Assembly: GCF_019039105.1 (NCBI RefSeq)
Contig: NZ_JAHPIV010000006.1
Location: 124,001-188,000, forward strand
DNA length: 64,000 bases
Direction: 5' to 3'
DNA from: Desertibacillus haloalkaliphilus
GTDB lineage: Bacteria > Bacillota > Bacilli > Bacillales > KJ1-10-99
In this document: positions 11,845-21,104 of the stretch, in pieces
How positions within the stretch are numbered: position 1 is the first letter of the stretch
Layout: each line of letters opens with the position of its first letter
The notes under the pieces: generated by a model
Database searches by the model: none
Told to the model about the DNA's origin: nothing
The model's input: only the letters and a program-made list of their open reading frames with translations
Position numbers and translations under genes: made by a program

Positions 11845-11885
11845 AAAAAATACACCAAATCGCTCCCGATTTCTTAATGTTGAGA
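11845..11885 (-). terminator. possible terminator after yurZ
   Basis: On the minus strand AAATC - GGGAGC - GATTT is followed within six bases by ATTTTTTT, shortly after the yurZ stop codon. The stem is short. Confidence 0.4.
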
Positions 11886-11906
11886 AAACGACCAAGTAAT
11901 CGCCGA

Positions 11907-12278
11907 CTACTGCTTCATCTGACCGCTTAATTCAGTCATCGCTTCTTGAACAAGTGTAACTGCTTGGCTCATTGCCGCGCCACCACCAAAGGCAGCCGTT
12001 ACACCAACTGCTTCAAAAATCTCTTCTTCAGTGCAGCCTTGGTCAAGGCAACCTTTGGTATGGTAGATAATGCAATATTCATCTTGCGAATAAATGCTGA
12101 TGCCAAGCGCCATCAACTGCTTTTCCTTTTGCGAAAGCTTCCCTTCTGCAAAGCATTCCTCTGTAAAATCATTATACTTACTTGCGATATTAGGCATTTT
12201 TTGGGTGAAATGACCTAATCCCTCTTTATAATCTTGAAGAGCCATTTCAATACTGTTCATTCCTTGGTTGTCTTGCAC
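11907..12278 (-). CDS. yurZ: carboxymuconolactone decarboxylase / AhpD-family protein (YurZ-like)
   Basis: A 123-residue all-helical protein of the AhpD/CMD-like family. The redox-site region is [27 protein letters not shown] written as its parts: YCIIYH then GCLDQGC then EEEIFEAVG, giving Cys-x3-His in place of the AhpD Cys-x2-Cys. AhpD relatives act as disulfide or peroxide-defence proteins; for this subgroup the activity is unproven. Translation starts at a GTG, with GGAGG seven bases upstream. Its place between suf and met genes matches yurZ of B. subtilis, which supports the name. Confidence 0.82.
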   Translation of the reverse strand: MQDNQGMNSIEMALQDYKEGLGHFTQKMPNIASKYNDFTEECFAEGKLSQKEKQLMALGISIYSQDEYCIIYHTKGCLDQGCTEEEIFEAVGVTAAFGGGAAMSQAVTLVQEAMTELSGQMKQ

Positions 12279-12637
12279 GCGATAACCTCCTACATTTTAA
12301 AATAAGTATGACAATCAATAGTATAAGTTTTGATGGGCAAAATATTCAGGACGGATCGGTGAAAGGTATGGGTCAACAACGTAATTAGGATAAAGAAGTT
12401 CGTCGGTGCGGACATTGGTTTCGCTATTTACTCTAATTCCCTGCTTTTCTGATGTGGCGCGGACTCTCAGTACCTTATTCTGCCTTGCGGTCGTGTTTTT
12501 CAACTTAGTTCAGGCCTTTAGCGAATCCTCGGTCCGTTTAGTTTCCAAAAAGGATCTGATTTGATGCAGATAAGGCATCCTATGTCCGTTTCAAAAACCT
12601 AGAGGTTTCTTCCCAGCTGGCGCCTTCACCTTTTCGA
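12279..12637. other. gap between metQ and yurZ with no supported gene
   Basis: About 360 bases. A minus-strand frame at 12315-12503 could encode 62 residues from TTG but has no ribosome site and no recognised family. A small inverted repeat AAACC-TAGA-GGTTT lies near 12586. Otherwise nothing was recognised. Confidence 0.4.
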
Positions 12638-12673
12638 CAAAAAAACACCCGGATTGATTATAATCCGAGTGTT
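12638..12673 (-). terminator. terminator of metNPQ
   Basis: Minus-strand hairpin AACACTCGGATT - ATAATC - AATCCGGGTGTT followed by TTTTT, just after the metQ stop codon. Confidence 0.92.
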
Positions 12674-12695
12674 CGAGAAGTGCTTCCCTTTGGAC

Positions 12696-13550
12696 TTATT
12701 CGTCCATAGGGATAACGGCACCTTGGTATGTTTCTTCAATAAATGCTCTGATTTCTTCAGAACGTAGCACATCAACTAATGCTTGAATTTCTTCACGCTC
12801 TTCTTCACCTGTGCGAACAACAACTAGGTTTGGTTGTAAGACATCTTCGCCTTCAAATGCGATACCGTATTGATCGATATCAACCTCACCTTCTAGTGCA
12901 TAGTTCGTGTTAATAACAACAGCATCACCTTCACCACTTTGGAAAGATGGAGCAAGCATTCTAGCTTCAACTAGTGTATCGAAGTTTAAGTTTTTAGGAT
13001 TATCAACAATATCTTCACGTGTCGCTAATTGACCTTCTTCAACATCAAGCTCAATTACACCCGCACGTTCGAAGATTGGTAAAATACGGCCATGGTCACT
13101 GAAAGAGTCACTCATGATGATTTGTGCATCTTCCGGAAGATCTTCTAGGCTGTCATACTCTTGAGAGTAAACACCGATTGGTTCAGCGTGAATCGCACCA
13201 ACACTTGAGAATTCATAACCAAACTCTTCAATTTGCATATCTAAATATCCTGGTGTTTGGAAATAGTTCGCATCAATGTCACCGTCACGTAGTGCTTGGT
13301 TCGGTAAAACGTAATCTGTGAACGTAACGATCTCAAGGTCAATCCCTTGCTCTGCTAATAATGGTGTCGCTGCTTCTAATACTTCCGCATGCGGTACAGC
13401 TGATGCTCCGACAACTAATGAGACGTTTTCTTCTTGTGCTCCCTCATCGCCAGTTGTCTCGTCAGCTGTATTATCTTCGTCTGCCGTTCCACATGCTACT
13501 AGTGATAATGACAATAATGTTGCACTTGCAATACCAAGTAATTTTTTCAT
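12696..13550 (-). CDS. metQ: methionine ABC transporter substrate-binding lipoprotein MetQ
   Basis: A 284-residue NlpA/MetQ-family lipoprotein. The N-terminus is a lipoprotein signal (MKKLLGIASATLLSLSLVAC), with the lipobox cysteine C20 followed by an acidic, Thr/Glu-rich linker. The mature domain has family segments VVGASAVPHAEVLEAA, DYVLPNQALRDGDIDANYFQ and NPKNLNFDTLVEA. It binds methionine outside the membrane and delivers it to MetP. It is the last gene of the metN-P-Q operon under S-box control. Confidence 0.95.
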   Translation of the reverse strand: MKKLLGIASATLLSLSLVACGTADEDNTADETTGDEGAQEENVSLVVGASAVPHAEVLEAATPLLAEQGIDLEIVTFTDYVLPNQALRDGDIDANYFQTPGYLDMQIEEFGYEFSSVGAIHAEPIGVYSQEYDSLEDLPEDAQIIMSDSFSDHGRILPIFERAGVIELDVEEGQLATREDIVDNPKNLNFDTLVEARMLAPSFQSGEGDAVVINTNYALEGEVDIDQYGIAFEGEDVLQPNLVVVRTGEEEREEIQALVDVLRSEEIRAFIEETYQGAVIPMDE

Positions 13551-13570
13551 TTCTTTCTTCCCCCTTAAAC

Positions 13571-14236
13571 TTATCGTTTATCTGTTCTATATGTGAGAAA
13601 ATCGCCAATCCATTGAATGATGAAAACAATGATGATAATAGCGATTGTTGCCACCAAGGTTACAAAACTGTTGTTACGTTGGAAACCTTCTAAAAAGGCA
13701 AAGTGCCCAAGTCCACCTGCACCGATGACACCAGCCATGGCTGTATAACTGACAAGTGCAATCGCGGTAACAGTAATCCCTGAAATTAACGCTGGCATTG
13801 ATTCAGGAATTAGCACTTTACGGATAATCTGTCCATTCGTTGCCCCCATTGATTGCGAGGCTTCAATAACACCTTTATCAATCTCACGGAGTGCAATTTC
13901 AACCATTCGCGCATAAAACGGTGCTGCACCAATGATTAGTGCAGGTAGCGCTGCATTTGCACCGAGCATTGAGCCGGTAATATAGCGAGTAAATGGAATT
14001 AACAAGATAATTAAAATGATAAATGGAATTGAGCGAAAGACGTTCACAAACGTACTAACGGCTTGATTGACTAGGCGATTCTCCCAAAGGTTGCCTTTAC
14101 TCGTCAGATAAAGAACTAATCCAAGCGCAAGACCAAAGATAAATGTCGCCGAGACTGAAATCACAGTCATGTATAGTGTTTCTAACGTTGCTTCCCAAAG
14201 CCTGTCCCATTTCATGCTAGCAAATGCTTCAGTCAT
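13571..14236 (-). CDS. metP: methionine ABC transporter permease MetP
   Basis: A 221-residue MetI/MetP-type permease with about five membrane segments. The ABC-coupling loop is EASQSMGATNGQIIRKVLIPESMPALISG, visible as SMGATNGQII and PESMPALISG. Its start overlaps the end of metN by eight bases, and metQ follows after 20 bases, giving the standard ATPase-permease-binding protein order. Confidence 0.95.
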   Translation of the reverse strand: MTEAFASMKWDRLWEATLETLYMTVISVSATFIFGLALGLVLYLTSKGNLWENRLVNQAVSTFVNVFRSIPFIILIILLIPFTRYITGSMLGANAALPALIIGAAPFYARMVEIALREIDKGVIEASQSMGATNGQIIRKVLIPESMPALISGITVTAIALVSYTAMAGVIGAGGLGHFAFLEGFQRNNSFVTLVATIAIIIIVFIIQWIGDFLTYRTDKR

Positions 14237-15254
14237 GGTCGATCACCTCCACTTCGACTTGTTGCTCGTCGATGAATGCGATCGCTTTTGTGATTTCCGC
14301 ATCTTCACCGTCGATACGGACAAACAACGTGCCATAAGAGCCTTCTTGTGTTTGCGAAATTTTACCTTGTAAAATATTGACGTCGACATCAAACTTACGA
14401 ATCAACCCCGTAATTAATGGCTTTTCAGCCTCATCACCAACAAAGGTCAGTTGAATGACTCTTCCAGATGGATTTTCAGCAAGCAAATGCTCGATCGTTT
14501 CTTTCGTTTCCTCTGGTTCTGTCACTTGTTTCACAAACTCCTTTGTCATCTCTTCTTGCGGTTTGCGGAAGACATCAAGGACCGGACCTTGTTCAACCAC
14601 TTTACCAGCCTCCATCACCGCAACCCGGTGACAGATTTTACGAATAACATGCATTTCGTGAGTAATTAGGACAATCGTCAAATCTAGCTTTTGGTTAATA
14701 TCAACAAGCAGATCAAGGATCGCATCAGTTGTCTTTGGATCAAGCGCTGATGTCGCTTCATCACAAAGCAAAACTTTCGGATTGTTGGCAAGCGCTCGTG
14801 CAATCCCAACTCGCTGTTTCTGTCCCCCACTTAGCTGTGACGGATAAGAGTCACCACGACCTTTTAAACCAACGAGCTCAATCAGTTCATCGACCCGCTT
14901 CACTCGTTCTTCTCGTTTCACCCCTGCAATTTCAAGTGGGAATGAGATATTTTCACGGACCGTTCGTGACCAAAGCAAGTTAAAGTGCTGAAAGATCATG
15001 CTAATTTCTTGGCGCGCCTCGCGCAATGCTTGACCTCGAAGGCTTGAAAGGTTCTTACCTGCAACATTCACATCGCCTTCTGTTGGGCGTTCAAGCATAT
15101 TTAGCATGCGGATAAGCGTACTTTTTCCGGCACCACTATAGCCGATGATCCCAAAGATTTCGCCTTTATTTATCGTTAAGTCAATGTTATCTACTGCCGT
15201 TACAGGGCCGTCTTTAGTTTTGAAGATTTTTCGAATCCCTGCTAATGAAATCAT
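14229..15254 (-). CDS. metN: methionine ABC transporter ATP-binding protein MetN
   Basis: A 341-residue ABC ATPase. Walker A is GYSGAGKST near residue 38, the signature is LSGGQKQRVGIARAL, and Walker B is VLLCDEATSALDP. The last 80 or so residues form the NIL domain (IQLTFVGDEAEKPLITGLI), which in MetN binds methionine and feeds back on transport. It is the first gene after the S-box leader. It powers uptake of methionine through MetP/MetQ. Confidence 0.96.
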   Translation of the reverse strand: MISLAGIRKIFKTKDGPVTAVDNIDLTINKGEIFGIIGYSGAGKSTLIRMLNMLERPTEGDVNVAGKNLSSLRGQALREARQEISMIFQHFNLLWSRTVRENISFPLEIAGVKREERVKRVDELIELVGLKGRGDSYPSQLSGGQKQRVGIARALANNPKVLLCDEATSALDPKTTDAILDLLVDINQKLDLTIVLITHEMHVIRKICHRVAVMEAGKVVEQGPVLDVFRKPQEEMTKEFVKQVTEPEETKETIEHLLAENPSGRVIQLTFVGDEAEKPLITGLIRKFDVDVNILQGKISQTQEGSYGTLFVRIDGEDAEITKAIAFIDEQQVEVEVIDHD

Positions 15255-15305
15255 GGTGTCCCTACTTTCTATATAATAATAATATTTATAAATGGATTTT
15301 AAGCT

Positions 15306-15480
15306 TAAAAAAACCTCTCCCTCATCGTTTGAGCAGAAAGGTTTTGATCTCGGTTAGCTGTCCTTTCTCTCATTTATCAAAGCCTACTGCTTTGCAGGAA
15401 TTGGCACCTTTCTAACTTGATCGTTAGCGGTTGCCGGGTTTCATCGGGCCAGTCCCTCCACCTCTCTAAATAAGAGTTAT
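15306..15480 (-). ncRNA. SAM-I riboswitch (S-box) leader of metNPQ
   Basis: The minus strand contains the S-box core GAGGGACTGGCCCGATGAAA followed by CCCGGCAACC, then AAGGTGCCAATTCCTGCAAA, and closes with a terminator stem AAAACCTTTCTGC ... GATGAGGGAGAGGTTTTTTT about 50 bases before metN. In this family SAM binding stabilises the anti-antiterminator, so metNPQ is expressed when SAM is low. Confidence 0.96.
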
Positions 15481-15611
15481 TCTTCAATTTTCGCTAATAC
15501 TTGCATGTATCATAGCACGCTGCTCGTTTTTGTGTCAATAAATTTTGATAGAATAGTAGCTTGGCAGTTAATTAAACGTTTGGTTAATATTAGGATTATA
15601 GGGACGGGGCC

Positions 15612-15644
15612 AAAAAGGACGCTTGGGAGGGACTCCCAAGCGCC
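15612..15644 (-). terminator. terminator of yusG
   Basis: Minus-strand hairpin GGCGCTTGGGAG - TCC - CTCCCAAGCGTCC followed by TTTTT, just after the yusG stop. Confidence 0.92.
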
Positions 15645-15655
15645 TGCCTTACGTA

Positions 15656-15901
15656 TTAACACCAGCCCATGTCGCACCCTTCTACGTACGACTTTTCTTT
15701 TTGACCGGCTGGTTTTTCATAGCGGAACACTTTATTGTGATCAAACTCAAACCCCTCTGACATCTCATACATGTTCCCTTGGTTCGTCATGACAATCTCA
15801 CCGACTTTTGCTTTGTCAACATACAAGTTCATTTTGCCATGCTCAAACTTACCTTCAACTTTCCCTGTAATATCAACCTTCTGTAGCTGCTGCTTATCCA
15901 T
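15656..15901 (-). CDS. yusG: YusG-like DUF2553 protein
   Basis: An 81-residue protein beginning MDKQQLQKVDITGKVEGKFE. It has a short beta-rich domain with EGFEFDHNKVFRYEK near the end, the characteristic part of DUF2553, and a C-terminal VEGCDMGWC with two cysteines. The start at 15901 is fixed by AAAGGAGG seven bases upstream; the frame is open for another 55 codons upstream. Function is unknown. Its position near gcvH and met genes matches yusG of B. subtilis. Confidence 0.8.
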   Translation of the reverse strand: MDKQQLQKVDITGKVEGKFEHGKMNLYVDKAKVGEIVMTNQGNMYEMSEGFEFDHNKVFRYEKPAGQKEKSYVEGCDMGWC

Positions 15902-16061
15902 GAAGAAAACCTCCTTTGGTTCCCTATACACATACCATTCCCAAACACCAACCACTTCACTCAAATAAATATTACCACCCAAACGAAAACTTAACACCAC
16001 AAACGAGCTTGAGTAGTTAGTTGTTAGTTGGTTAGGTAAAAAATGATCATACTTCAGCATA

Positions 16062-16666
16062 CGCAATTGGCACCACGTCTAGAGTCGAGCGACTCATTCT
16101 TTAAGGACTTCCATGAGTAAACTAAAATGAACACCATCCAACCGTCATGCGGGCACTCCCCTAGCCCTTTCACCAAATGCCGTTCGTACATCCCCAAAAA
16201 AAGATCAGACCCAAAGCAAAGGATAAGCGAGACTCCAAATGGTGCTAACCATTTGCGTCGACGCTAGTCGACGTAGTGGAGACAATGCAGAAGGCGTTGA
16301 AAGCATGGGGTTCGCTTTCATAAGTATTCGAAATTGGCTCCACGTCTAGGGTCGAGCGACTCATTCTTCATTTTCCCACGTCCAGGGGACCCCAGAGAGA
16401 CTTCACTACCAAAGAACTTCCTTGAATCAACTAAAAAGATCACAATACAACTCTCATGCGGGCACTCGCTCAGCCAACACCTACACAACATTCGGACCCA
16501 CTCACAAAAAAAGAGGAGAAATTCTAGATGAGCAAGACCGCAAATGGTGTCAACCATTTGCGTCGACGCTAGTCGACGTAGTGGAGACAATGCAGAAAGC
16601 GTTGAAAGCATGGGGTTCGCTTTCATAAGTATTCGAAATTGGCTCCACGTCTAGGGTCGAGCGACT
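16062..16666 (-). repeat. tandem array of a structured repeat of about 300 bp
   Basis: Nearly identical blocks of about 125 bases begin at 16236 and 16541 (offset 305), each with two palindromes: CAAATGGT..ACCATTTG and CGTCGAC-GCTA-GTCGACG, followed by GAGACAATGCAGAA and CATGGGGTTCGCTTTC, and ending in CCACGTCTAGGGTCGAGCGAC. A third, diverged end piece lies at 16065-16095, and the material between also aligns loosely (CATGCGGGCACTC at both). The array therefore holds two body copies and three end copies. An open frame of 102 codons on the minus strand lies inside it but follows the repeat, not a known family. Confidence 0.88.
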
Positions 16667-16736
16667 GCACTCACTTGGGAAGTAAGTATGCCAAATTCGC
16701 GGGCAACCTGTTTAGCACCATTCTTTCTTCATATAA

Positions 16737-16770
16737 AAAGAGCAACCCCACCACGGATCGCTCTAACAAC
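16737..16770 (-). terminator. terminator of gcvH
   Basis: Minus-strand AGAGC ... GCTCT stem with a GC-rich loop (GATCCGTGGTGGGGTT) followed by TTTTATAT, right after the gcvH stop codon. Confidence 0.7.
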
Positions 16771-16775
16771 TATGA

Positions 16776-17159
16776 TTAGTCTTCCTTAATCATTTCCTCA
16801 TATTCATCTGCAGACATTAACTTATCAACCTGAGACTTATCAGAAGGCTCAACAATGATCATCCAAGCTTTCTCATACGGAGACTCATTCACAAACTCCG
16901 GAGAATCATCAAGCTCTTCATTAATCTCAACCACTTTACCACTCACAGGTGCATAAAGCTCAGAAACAGTCTTAACCGACTCAACACTACCAAACGGCTC
17001 ATCCGCCTCGATCTCATCACCAACTTCAGGAAGCTCAACGAACACGATGTCCCCAAGCTCAGATTGTGCAAAATCTGTAATCCCAATACGAACGTTATCG
17101 CCTTCCGTTTTTACCCATTCATGTTCTTCAGAATACTTAAATTCCTTTGGTAAATTCAT
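16776..17159 (-). CDS. gcvH: glycine cleavage system H protein
   Basis: A 127-residue lipoyl-carrier protein of the glycine cleavage system, which in Bacillus is also the hub for lipoyl transfer to 2-oxoacid dehydrogenases. The lipoylated lysine is K63 in [17 protein letters not shown]. The N-terminus ([16 protein letters not shown]) and the acidic C-terminus ([12 protein letters not shown]) are typical. Other gcv genes are not in this window. The location next to yusI and fad genes matches B. subtilis. Confidence 0.97.
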   Translation of the reverse strand: MNLPKEFKYSEEHEWVKTEGDNVRIGITDFAQSELGDIVFVELPEVGDEIEADEPFGSVESVKTVSELYAPVSGKVVEINEELDDSPEFVNESPYEKAWMIIVEPSDKSQVDKLMSADEYEEMIKED

Positions 17160-17255
17160 GGTAATCCCTCCAAATTATGTGTTCAACGTAACTATATTAC
17201 ATTTACTCATTTGAGACAACTGCTCTAGACGAGCCCCTGATTCATCATTATCGCC

Positions 17256-17618
17256 TTATTTCTTCCATTGTTGTTCAAACTGTTCCTCTTTAAACCCAAC
17301 AGTTACATGCTCACCATCGGTTACAATTGGACGCTTGATTAACATCCCATCAGACGCTAAAAGGTCCAGCAACTCATCTTCTGGTGCCGTCTTGACTTTA
17401 TCCTTTAAGCCTAACTCACGATATTTCTTACCACTTGTATTAAAAAACTTCTTTAATTCTAGTCCACTTTTTTCATACAAGTCTTGCAGCTGCTCTCTTG
17501 TCGGTGGTTCGTCCACGATATGTACTTCGTTAAATTCAACGCCATTGTCCTCAAACCACTTCTTCGCTTTACGACAAGTTCCACATTTCGGATACCAGTA
17601 AAACGTTAACGCCATCAT
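17256..17618 (-). CDS. yusI: Spx/ArsC-fold thioredoxin-like protein (YusI-like)
   Basis: A 120-residue arsenate-reductase-fold protein. The N-terminal redox motif is a CxxC (WYPKCGTCRKAKKW), as in Spx and YusI proteins. Also visible are NTSGKKYRELGL and the cis-proline segment MLIKRPIVTD. The RPI motif is shared by ArsC-like and Spx proteins, so sequence alone does not decide between a regulator and a reductase; genome position matches yusI. Start may be either of two adjacent ATG codons behind a GGGGGG run. Confidence 0.85.
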   Translation of the reverse strand: MMALTFYWYPKCGTCRKAKKWFEDNGVEFNEVHIVDEPPTREQLQDLYEKSGLELKKFFNTSGKKYRELGLKDKVKTAPEDELLDLLASDGMLIKRPIVTDGEHVTVGFKEEQFEQQWKK

Positions 17619-17708
17619 CCATCCCCCCTCTCACTTATATGATATATTTTCCATCATACTCACTTACGCTAAAGCAGGCAAGCAAACCGCTTGCCCGTTA
17701 CACTTTCG

Positions 17709-17870
17709 CTACTCAACTTCCTTATCCTTCTTCGACTGTGAAATTGGCTCGTCCACTTTGTAGGCCTCCTGAATATGATCAGTCGTTAACTCACCGCTCA
17801 CTTCTTTTGAAAATTCCTCGACGGCTGTCACCATCTCATCATAAATGATTTCATGCTTCGGCTTTTTCAA
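17709..17870 (-). CDS. small acidic protein, 53 aa, unknown
   Basis: A short frame starting at TTG with AGAGGGGGCG nine bases upstream, a good ribosome site. The protein begins with Met-Lys-Lys-Pro-Lys and continues HEIIYDEMVTAVEEFSKEV, ending SQSKKDKEVE. It is highly charged, soluble and helix-prone, with no membrane segment. I do not recognise the family. It sits between yusI and fadE on the same strand. Confidence 0.65.
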   Translation of the reverse strand: MKKPKHEIIYDEMVTAVEEFSKEVSGELTTDHIQEAYKVDEPISQSKKDKEVE

Positions 17871-17972
17871 AAAAATCGCCCCCTCTTTGTTCGTATCTGT
17901 ATTATATGAACAAATCGACGGTTTCCATTCACCTGGGCTTTAAAACATAGTAGCGACTCCGCACATTGCTTT

Positions 17973-18000
17973 AGGGCTGCTCTTTTTTGAGAGCAGCCCT
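17973..18000. other. hairpin between fadE and the small upstream gene region
   Basis: AGGGCTGCTC - TTTTTTGA - GAGCAGCCCT forms a perfect 10-bp stem 55 bases past the fadE stop. No T-tail follows on either strand, so it may be a weak terminator of the fad operon or a 3'-end stabiliser. Confidence 0.6.
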
Positions 18001-18055
18001 TTGGAGAAAGTACCTTGGAACGAAGGTGTTCCAGTTTTTATTGAAAACAAGTTAC

Positions 18056-19840
18056 TTAAACGACGTAGCGCTCTGCTTCAATCACTTTTGCAGCAATCTC
18101 ACGCTTTTTCGCAATTACATTAATCGGCGTATAACGCGTTAATTTACGTAAAACAGATAGCATTGTGCGGAGTTGATCGCCTTCTTCCATCGCAACAATC
18201 GATTCTTTTGCATGTGCTTCAATCTTCTCGAAGGCTTCTTGGCAATACACTTCTGTTAGCAACAGCTTTTGTTGGTTAGCATCTGCGCCCGTTGCTTTGA
18301 ACGCTTTTTCCGTACGGACAATGACAGACTCCATCGCATAAATTTCGCTCACAATATCAGCGACATTGACGAGTAGCTCTTGCTCCTTTTGCAGCTCTTT
18401 TCCGTATTTTTGTGCTCCTGTACCAGCAACAAGCAAGAAAATTTTCTTCGCCATTTTTAGTAAATATTTTTCTTGTGCTAACGGCTCTGTACCAACTTCC
18501 TCTGGCATCAACGTTAGCAGCTCTTGTTGCAAGGCTGTCGCTTGTTCAAGCAATGGTAGCTCGCCCTTCATCGCTTTTCGTATAATCGTCCCCGGAACGA
18601 GCATCCGGTTGATCTCATTTGTCCCTTCAAAAATTCGGTTAATCCGCGAATCACGATAAGCTCTTTCCACTTCGTACTCAGCCATAAATCCATAGCCACC
18701 ATGAATTTGTACCGCTTCATCGACCGCGAAGTCTAGCACTTCTGAACCGAAAAATTTATTTAATGAACATTCAATCGCGTATTCAGCAATCGCATCAGCG
18801 ACCGCCTTTCCATCATTTTGTTCTTCTTCCGTTAGACGGGCAAATCCATCTTCAATCAGCCCACCCGTACGGTAAATGGAGCTCTCTGATGCATACGTTT
18901 TTGTTGCGATATCCGCGAGCTTTTCTTGAATCAATCGGAAGCTTGAAAGTGACGTTTTGAACTGCTTTCGTTCGTTCGCATATTTGACCGCTAGCTCAAG
19001 TGCACGCTTGGTACCACCCACACAGCCAACTCCAAGCTTATAACGGCCAACATTTAAAATGTTAAACGCAATCACATGACCTTTGCCAACTTCACCAAGC
19101 AAGTTCTCCTTCGGTACAAGCGCATCTTCTAAAATTAATGTTCGTGTTGATGAGCCTTTGATCCCCATCTTCTTCTCTTCTGCTCCCGTTGAAACTCCTT
19201 CAAACTCTTTTTCAACGATAAAGGCGGTAAAATGCTCGCCATCAATTTTAGCGTAAACGACGAACACGTCAGCAAATGCAGAGTTCGTAATCCATTGCTT
19301 CTCACCATTTAAGACGTAATGAGTACCTGCATCATTTAGGACAGCAGTCGTTTTTGCGCCTAGCGCATCCGACCCTGAGCTTGGTTCAGTTAATGCATAA
19401 GCAGCGATTTTTTCACCTGTTGCAAGTGGTGGTAAATACTTTTTCTTTTGCTCTTCATTTCCGAAGAAAACAATCGGCAAGGAACCAATCCCAACGTGAG
19501 CACCGTGACTTAATGAAAATGAACCAGCACGTGAAAATTTCTCCGTGATCACCGATGAACTAATTTTATCTAAGCCAATGCCGCCATAAGCTTCTGGAAC
19601 GTCCGCTCCAAGTAAACCAAGCTCACCTGCTTCAGACAGTAAACGGCGAGAAATATCAAATTGGTGATCTTCAATCTTTTCAATTTCAGGAACGACTTCA
19701 CCGACAACAAACTCTTCCGTCGTTTTGGCAATCATGTCATGCTCTTCTGTAAAATCCTCCGGTGTAAACATTTTTTCTGTTTCAATGTCCTCAACTAAAA
19801 AGCTACCACCTTTTACAAATTGCTCTTTTGTATTTGCCAT
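18056..19840 (-). CDS. fadE: acyl-CoA dehydrogenase FadE
   Basis: A 594-residue FAD-dependent acyl-CoA dehydrogenase, catalysing the first step of beta-oxidation. Visible are the N-terminal helical domain, the flavin/substrate motifs YALTEPSSGSDALGAKT and NGEKQWITNSAFADVF, the catalytic-base region YRDSRINRIFEGTNEINR (glutamate within EGTNEI), and a C-terminal extension of about 170 residues present in the long form like B. subtilis YusJ. Third gene of fadN-fadA-fadE, 41 bases after fadA. Confidence 0.95.
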   Translation of the reverse strand: MANTKEQFVKGGSFLVEDIETEKMFTPEDFTEEHDMIAKTTEEFVVGEVVPEIEKIEDHQFDISRRLLSEAGELGLLGADVPEAYGGIGLDKISSSVITEKFSRAGSFSLSHGAHVGIGSLPIVFFGNEEQKKKYLPPLATGEKIAAYALTEPSSGSDALGAKTTAVLNDAGTHYVLNGEKQWITNSAFADVFVVYAKIDGEHFTAFIVEKEFEGVSTGAEEKKMGIKGSSTRTLILEDALVPKENLLGEVGKGHVIAFNILNVGRYKLGVGCVGGTKRALELAVKYANERKQFKTSLSSFRLIQEKLADIATKTYASESSIYRTGGLIEDGFARLTEEEQNDGKAVADAIAEYAIECSLNKFFGSEVLDFAVDEAVQIHGGYGFMAEYEVERAYRDSRINRIFEGTNEINRMLVPGTIIRKAMKGELPLLEQATALQQELLTLMPEEVGTEPLAQEKYLLKMAKKIFLLVAGTGAQKYGKELQKEQELLVNVADIVSEIYAMESVIVRTEKAFKATGADANQQKLLLTEVYCQEAFEKIEAHAKESIVAMEEGDQLRTMLSVLRKLTRYTPINVIAKKREIAAKVIEAERYVV

Positions 19841-19881
19841 CTTTCATTCCTCCGCTTCATTTTATTTTCACGTGCTATCTA

Positions 19882-21060
19882 TTACAAAATTTCAAACACA
19901 CCAGCAGCACCCATTCCTCCACCGATACACATCGTTACAACACCGAACTGTTCACCACTACGTTTTAGTTCATGAATCAAACTTAACGTTAGCTTCGCAC
20001 CGGAACAGCCTAGCGGGTGACCAAGTGCTATCGCACCACCATTGACATTCACTTTGTTATGATCGAGCCCGAGCGTACGGATCACCTGTAAGGATTGCGA
20101 CGCAAATGCCTCGTTCAATTCAAACAAACCGATATCTTCTACTTGTAAACCAGCAAGCTTAAGCGCTTTTGGCACGGCTTCGATCGGGCCAATCCCCATC
20201 ACTTCAGGTGGAACACCAGCAACAGCGAAAGACCGGAACTTCGCCATTGGTGTTAAACCATCTGCTTCAGCCTTTTCACGGTCCATCACCAACACCGATG
20301 CGGCACCATCACTCATTTGCGAGGAATTCCCCGCTGTGACTGAGCCTTTCGGATGGAAGGCCGGTCTTAATTTGGCAAGACCTTCAACCGTAGTTTCCGG
20401 GCGAACGCCTTCATCTTTTGAAAATGTGATCTGTTTTTCTTTTAATTTATGGTCACTGCCAACAGACCGTAGGGTGACGTCAACAGGTACAATCTCATCG
20501 TCAAATTTTCCAGCCGCAATCGCTTGTGCGGCGCGCTTATGACTTTCCACCGCAAACGCATCTTGATCGGCACGGCTCACTTCGTATTTATTTGCGACTT
20601 CTTCGGCTGTATAGCCCATCCCCATGTAATATTCAGGTGCTTCCTCCACAAGGGTTGGGTTCGGTGAAATCACGTGCCCACCCATCGGGATTAAGCTCAT
20701 CGACTCCGCTCCACCGGCAATGATCGCACCGGAGTGACCGAGCATAATCCGCTCAGCCGCATAGGCAATGCTTTGCAGCCCTGAAGAGCAATAGCGATTG
20801 ATCGTAATCGCTGGTGTTGTATACGGCAATCCAGCAAGGGCTGAAATGTTGCGAGCCATGTTCATCCCCTGTTCTGCTTCAGGCATCGCACAACCGATAA
20901 TGACATCATCGATAACGCTTGCATCAAAGTCTCCCGCCCGCTTCAAGGTTTCTTTGACTGTCAGCGCCCCTAAATCGTCCGGCCTTACGTCTTTTAACGT
21001 CCCTTTTTTCGCTTTTGCAACTGGTGTTCTCGCACCAGAAACGATAACCGCTTCTTTCAA
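19882..21060 (-). CDS. fadA: acetyl-CoA C-acyltransferase (3-ketoacyl-CoA thiolase) FadA
   Basis: A 392-residue thiolase that cleaves 3-ketoacyl-CoA with CoA. The nucleophile is C91 in [16 protein letters not shown]; the histidine motif is [17 protein letters not shown], and the C-terminal [13 protein letters not shown] supplies the second catalytic cysteine. It lies 44 bases after fadN. Confidence 0.96.
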   Translation of the reverse strand: MKEAVIVSGARTPVAKAKKGTLKDVRPDDLGALTVKETLKRAGDFDASVIDDVIIGCAMPEAEQGMNMARNISALAGLPYTTPAITINRYCSSGLQSIAYAAERIMLGHSGAIIAGGAESMSLIPMGGHVISPNPTLVEEAPEYYMGMGYTAEEVANKYEVSRADQDAFAVESHKRAAQAIAAGKFDDEIVPVDVTLRSVGSDHKLKEKQITFSKDEGVRPETTVEGLAKLRPAFHPKGSVTAGNSSQMSDGAASVLVMDREKAEADGLTPMAKFRSFAVAGVPPEVMGIGPIEAVPKALKLAGLQVEDIGLFELNEAFASQSLQVIRTLGLDHNKVNVNGGAIALGHPLGCSGAKLTLSLIHELKRSGEQFGVVTMCIGGGMGAAGVFEIL

Positions 21061-21104
21061 AGACTTTCCCCTCCATTCATGATTCTTTTATGTGTGTGAA
21101 CCGT

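Noticed and set aside
12315-12503. Minus-strand frame of 62 codons between metQ and yurZ
   Set aside because: TTG start without a ribosome site, no hydrophobic or domain pattern and no terminator; likely chance.
16318-16626. 102-codon frame on the minus strand inside the tandem repeats
   Set aside because: It follows the repeat unit exactly, reads through the palindromes, and lacks a ribosome site; treated as part of the repeat, not a gene.
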